Source: Zychaea mexicana (Eukaryota > Mucoromycota > Mucoromycetes > Mucorales > Lichtheimiaceae). From it: a stretch of DNA of 64,000 nt. Every line of letters begins with the position of its first letter. The stretch's first letter is position 1. Both the position numbers and the translations under genes were made by a program. The stretch is from positions 1-64,000 of the forward strand of contig NW_026516813.1 of assembly GCF_025766255.1 (NCBI RefSeq), in the 5' to 3' direction. The notes under the pieces are model-generated. The model searched no databases. It was not told where the DNA came from and saw only the letters and a program-made list of their open reading frames with translations. Shown piece after piece: positions 62,691 through 64,000 of the stretch.

Positions 62691-64000
62691 ATGCCTTTTT
62701 CACTAGACTTTGGTACATCGCAGCAACCACAACAACAGCAACAACAACAACACTTTTCATTACCCATGGTCTTGCAAGAAATCAGAAAGACTACCTTATG
62801 GTAACCTTTTCTTTATTGTTGAAACCTTAACCCCCTTTTCCCTCTTTTTTTGCCCCTTGCTTTTTTTTTTTTTTTTTTTTTTGTTTCTGACATTCTTGTC
62901 ATATAGGATGGGTGATCTCGAGCCATGGATGGATGAACAGTACATTCGTCAACTCTGGTTCAACCTCAACGAAACGGTCATGGTCAAAGTCATTCGAGAT
63001 AAAGTGACCTCGTAAGTTTATTCTTCTTTATTAACTACTTGTTTGCTTGGCTGCATAATCTCTGCTCGGGAAAAGAATAATAACGTCGACTAACATTTAA
63101 AAAAATTGTTGTCTACCATCTCCACCCCCCCGTCACCCAAATTACAACACCCTCATACAATGTATAGTGCCAGTGCTGGTTATGCCTTTGTTGATTTCGG
63201 TTCGACGGCCAGCGCAGCTGCTGCGCTCAATGCTTTCAATGGTGCCGTCATTCCAAACACTCACAAGACGTTTAAGCTCAATTGGGCGTCAGGTGGTGGC
63301 CTGATCGACCGACGGTAAGTCAGGCGTTTCTTTTTCTTTCCTTCTTTTTTGAAATTACATAATATATTTCGAACCAAAAAAAAAACTCATTGCTCTTGTT
63401 ATGAATGATTGTAGAGAGGATCGACAGCCCGAGTACTCAATCTTTGCCGGCGACCTCAGTCCCGATTGCACCGAACCGACATTGTTGGTAAGTTTTCTAT
63501 TTTCGGACTCGAAAAAAAAAAAAAAAAAAGAGGTTAGCTCAAGTGGAAAAAGGGAAACAATAAAAGCTGAACTAAACCTTATATAGTCGGCCTTTGCAAG
63601 CCGCTACCGTTCATGCAAATCGGCAAAGATCATGACAGATCCTCGCACAGGCTTGTCCCGTGGCTACGGCTTTGTACGCTTTTCCGACCCACTTGAGCAG
63701 CAGCGTGCTCTCATTGAAATGCAGGGCATGCTCATCTGCAACCGTCCTGTGCGAGTTTCAATGGCAACGCCCAAACATCATCAACAACAACAACAAGCAA
63801 CAACAGGAGCAGCGACGGGGTCAACGCTGTCATCGTCATCGTCATTAGTGCAGCAGCAACAGCAGCAACAGCAGCAACAGCAGCAACACCAATCCAGCTC
63901 GCCCACGTCGCTGTCGCCACAATCCAAGTCGCCGATCATGCAGGCAAACGATCCCAACAACACGACCGTGTTTGTAGGTGGACTGTCCGCACCGATTAGA
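62691..64000 (+). CDS. Three-RRM RNA-binding protein (NAM8/NGR1/SECp43-like), 3' end outside window
   Basis: Exons 62691-62800, 62907-63011, 63168-63314, 63415-63487 and 63587 to beyond 64000. An RNA-binding protein of the Nam8/Ngr1/TRNAU1AP (and plant RBP45/47) group, which act in splicing of weak introns or mRNA turnover. A Gln-rich N-terminus leads to RRM1 with TTLWMGDLEPWMDEQYIRQL (RNP2 region, split by intron 1) and GYAFVDFG (RNP1). RRM2 has YSIFAGDLSPDCTEPTLL and GLSRGYGFVRFSD. A long Gln/Ser linker follows, and RRM3 begins with TTVFVGGLSAPIR at the window edge. The RRM1-RRM2 spacing and WMGDLEPWMDE are diagnostic of the group. All exon junctions are in phase. Choice of the first ATG (62691) rests on the frame opening shortly upstream with no better start. 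Confidence 0.88.

Overview
This is nuclear DNA from a filamentous fungus, most likely an early-diverging one (Mucoromycota, Mucorales-like). The evidence: protein genes are cut by many short GT-AG introns (about 50-150 bp), promoters are CT-rich, and homopolymer and microsatellite runs are abundant. The gene set mixes fungal traits (a Ypk/Gad8-type kinase with an N-terminal C2 domain) with genes that look close to animal ones (BLOC1S1, syntaxin-8, SLC35F6, PGAP1). The organism call is inference; no rRNA or other direct marker is present. Spliced models were built by hand, and every model called intact has a length divisible by three.

Layout. 1-1652 (-): Baeyer-Villiger monooxygenase, 3' end outside the window. 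1.7-13 kb: gene-poor, with one hypothetical gene (4210-5124, -), a 145-bp tandem duplication (5781-6069) and a long stop-ridden relic ORF (7905-9095, -). 13-32 kb: dense housekeeping block: acidic hypothetical protein, SLC35F6-like transporter, syntaxin-8-like SNARE, YPK/Gad8 AGC kinase, zinc-ribbon protein, small Cnn_1N protein, receiver-phosphodiesterase fusion, BLOC1S1. 33-43 kb: a 1163-aa kelch/multi-TM protein and, 211 bp downstream, condensin SMC4 (18 exons). 44.6-47.3 kb: an alkenal/prostaglandin-reductase-type oxidoreductase with two apparent frame breaks, followed by a decayed paralogue. 47.8-57 kb: mobile-element-rich accessory stretch: a hypothetical RG-rich gene, a 364-bp MITE with 26-bp terminal inverted repeats and TA flanks, one end of a second pogo-like element, an in-frame 60-bp tandem duplication, an unresolved gene candidate, and a PIF/Harbinger element with a transposase and a decayed convergent ORF1. 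58-64 kb: PGAP1/Bst1 GPI inositol-deacylase and the 5' part of a three-RRM RNA-binding protein that runs off the right edge.

Functional links. SNARE, BLOC1S1 and the transporter fit endolysosomal traffic; the kinase and the phosphodiesterase fit TORC2 and cAMP signalling; PGAP1 acts in ER GPI-anchor remodelling. There is no operon-like logic; neighbours are independent eukaryotic genes. The most notable items are the RegA-like receiver-phosphodiesterase, the SNARE whose zero layer appears to be His, the frame-disrupted reductase with its relic copy, the compensated frameshift pair inside an otherwise open Harbinger transposase, and the TA-flanked MITE. I found no convincing wholly new system.
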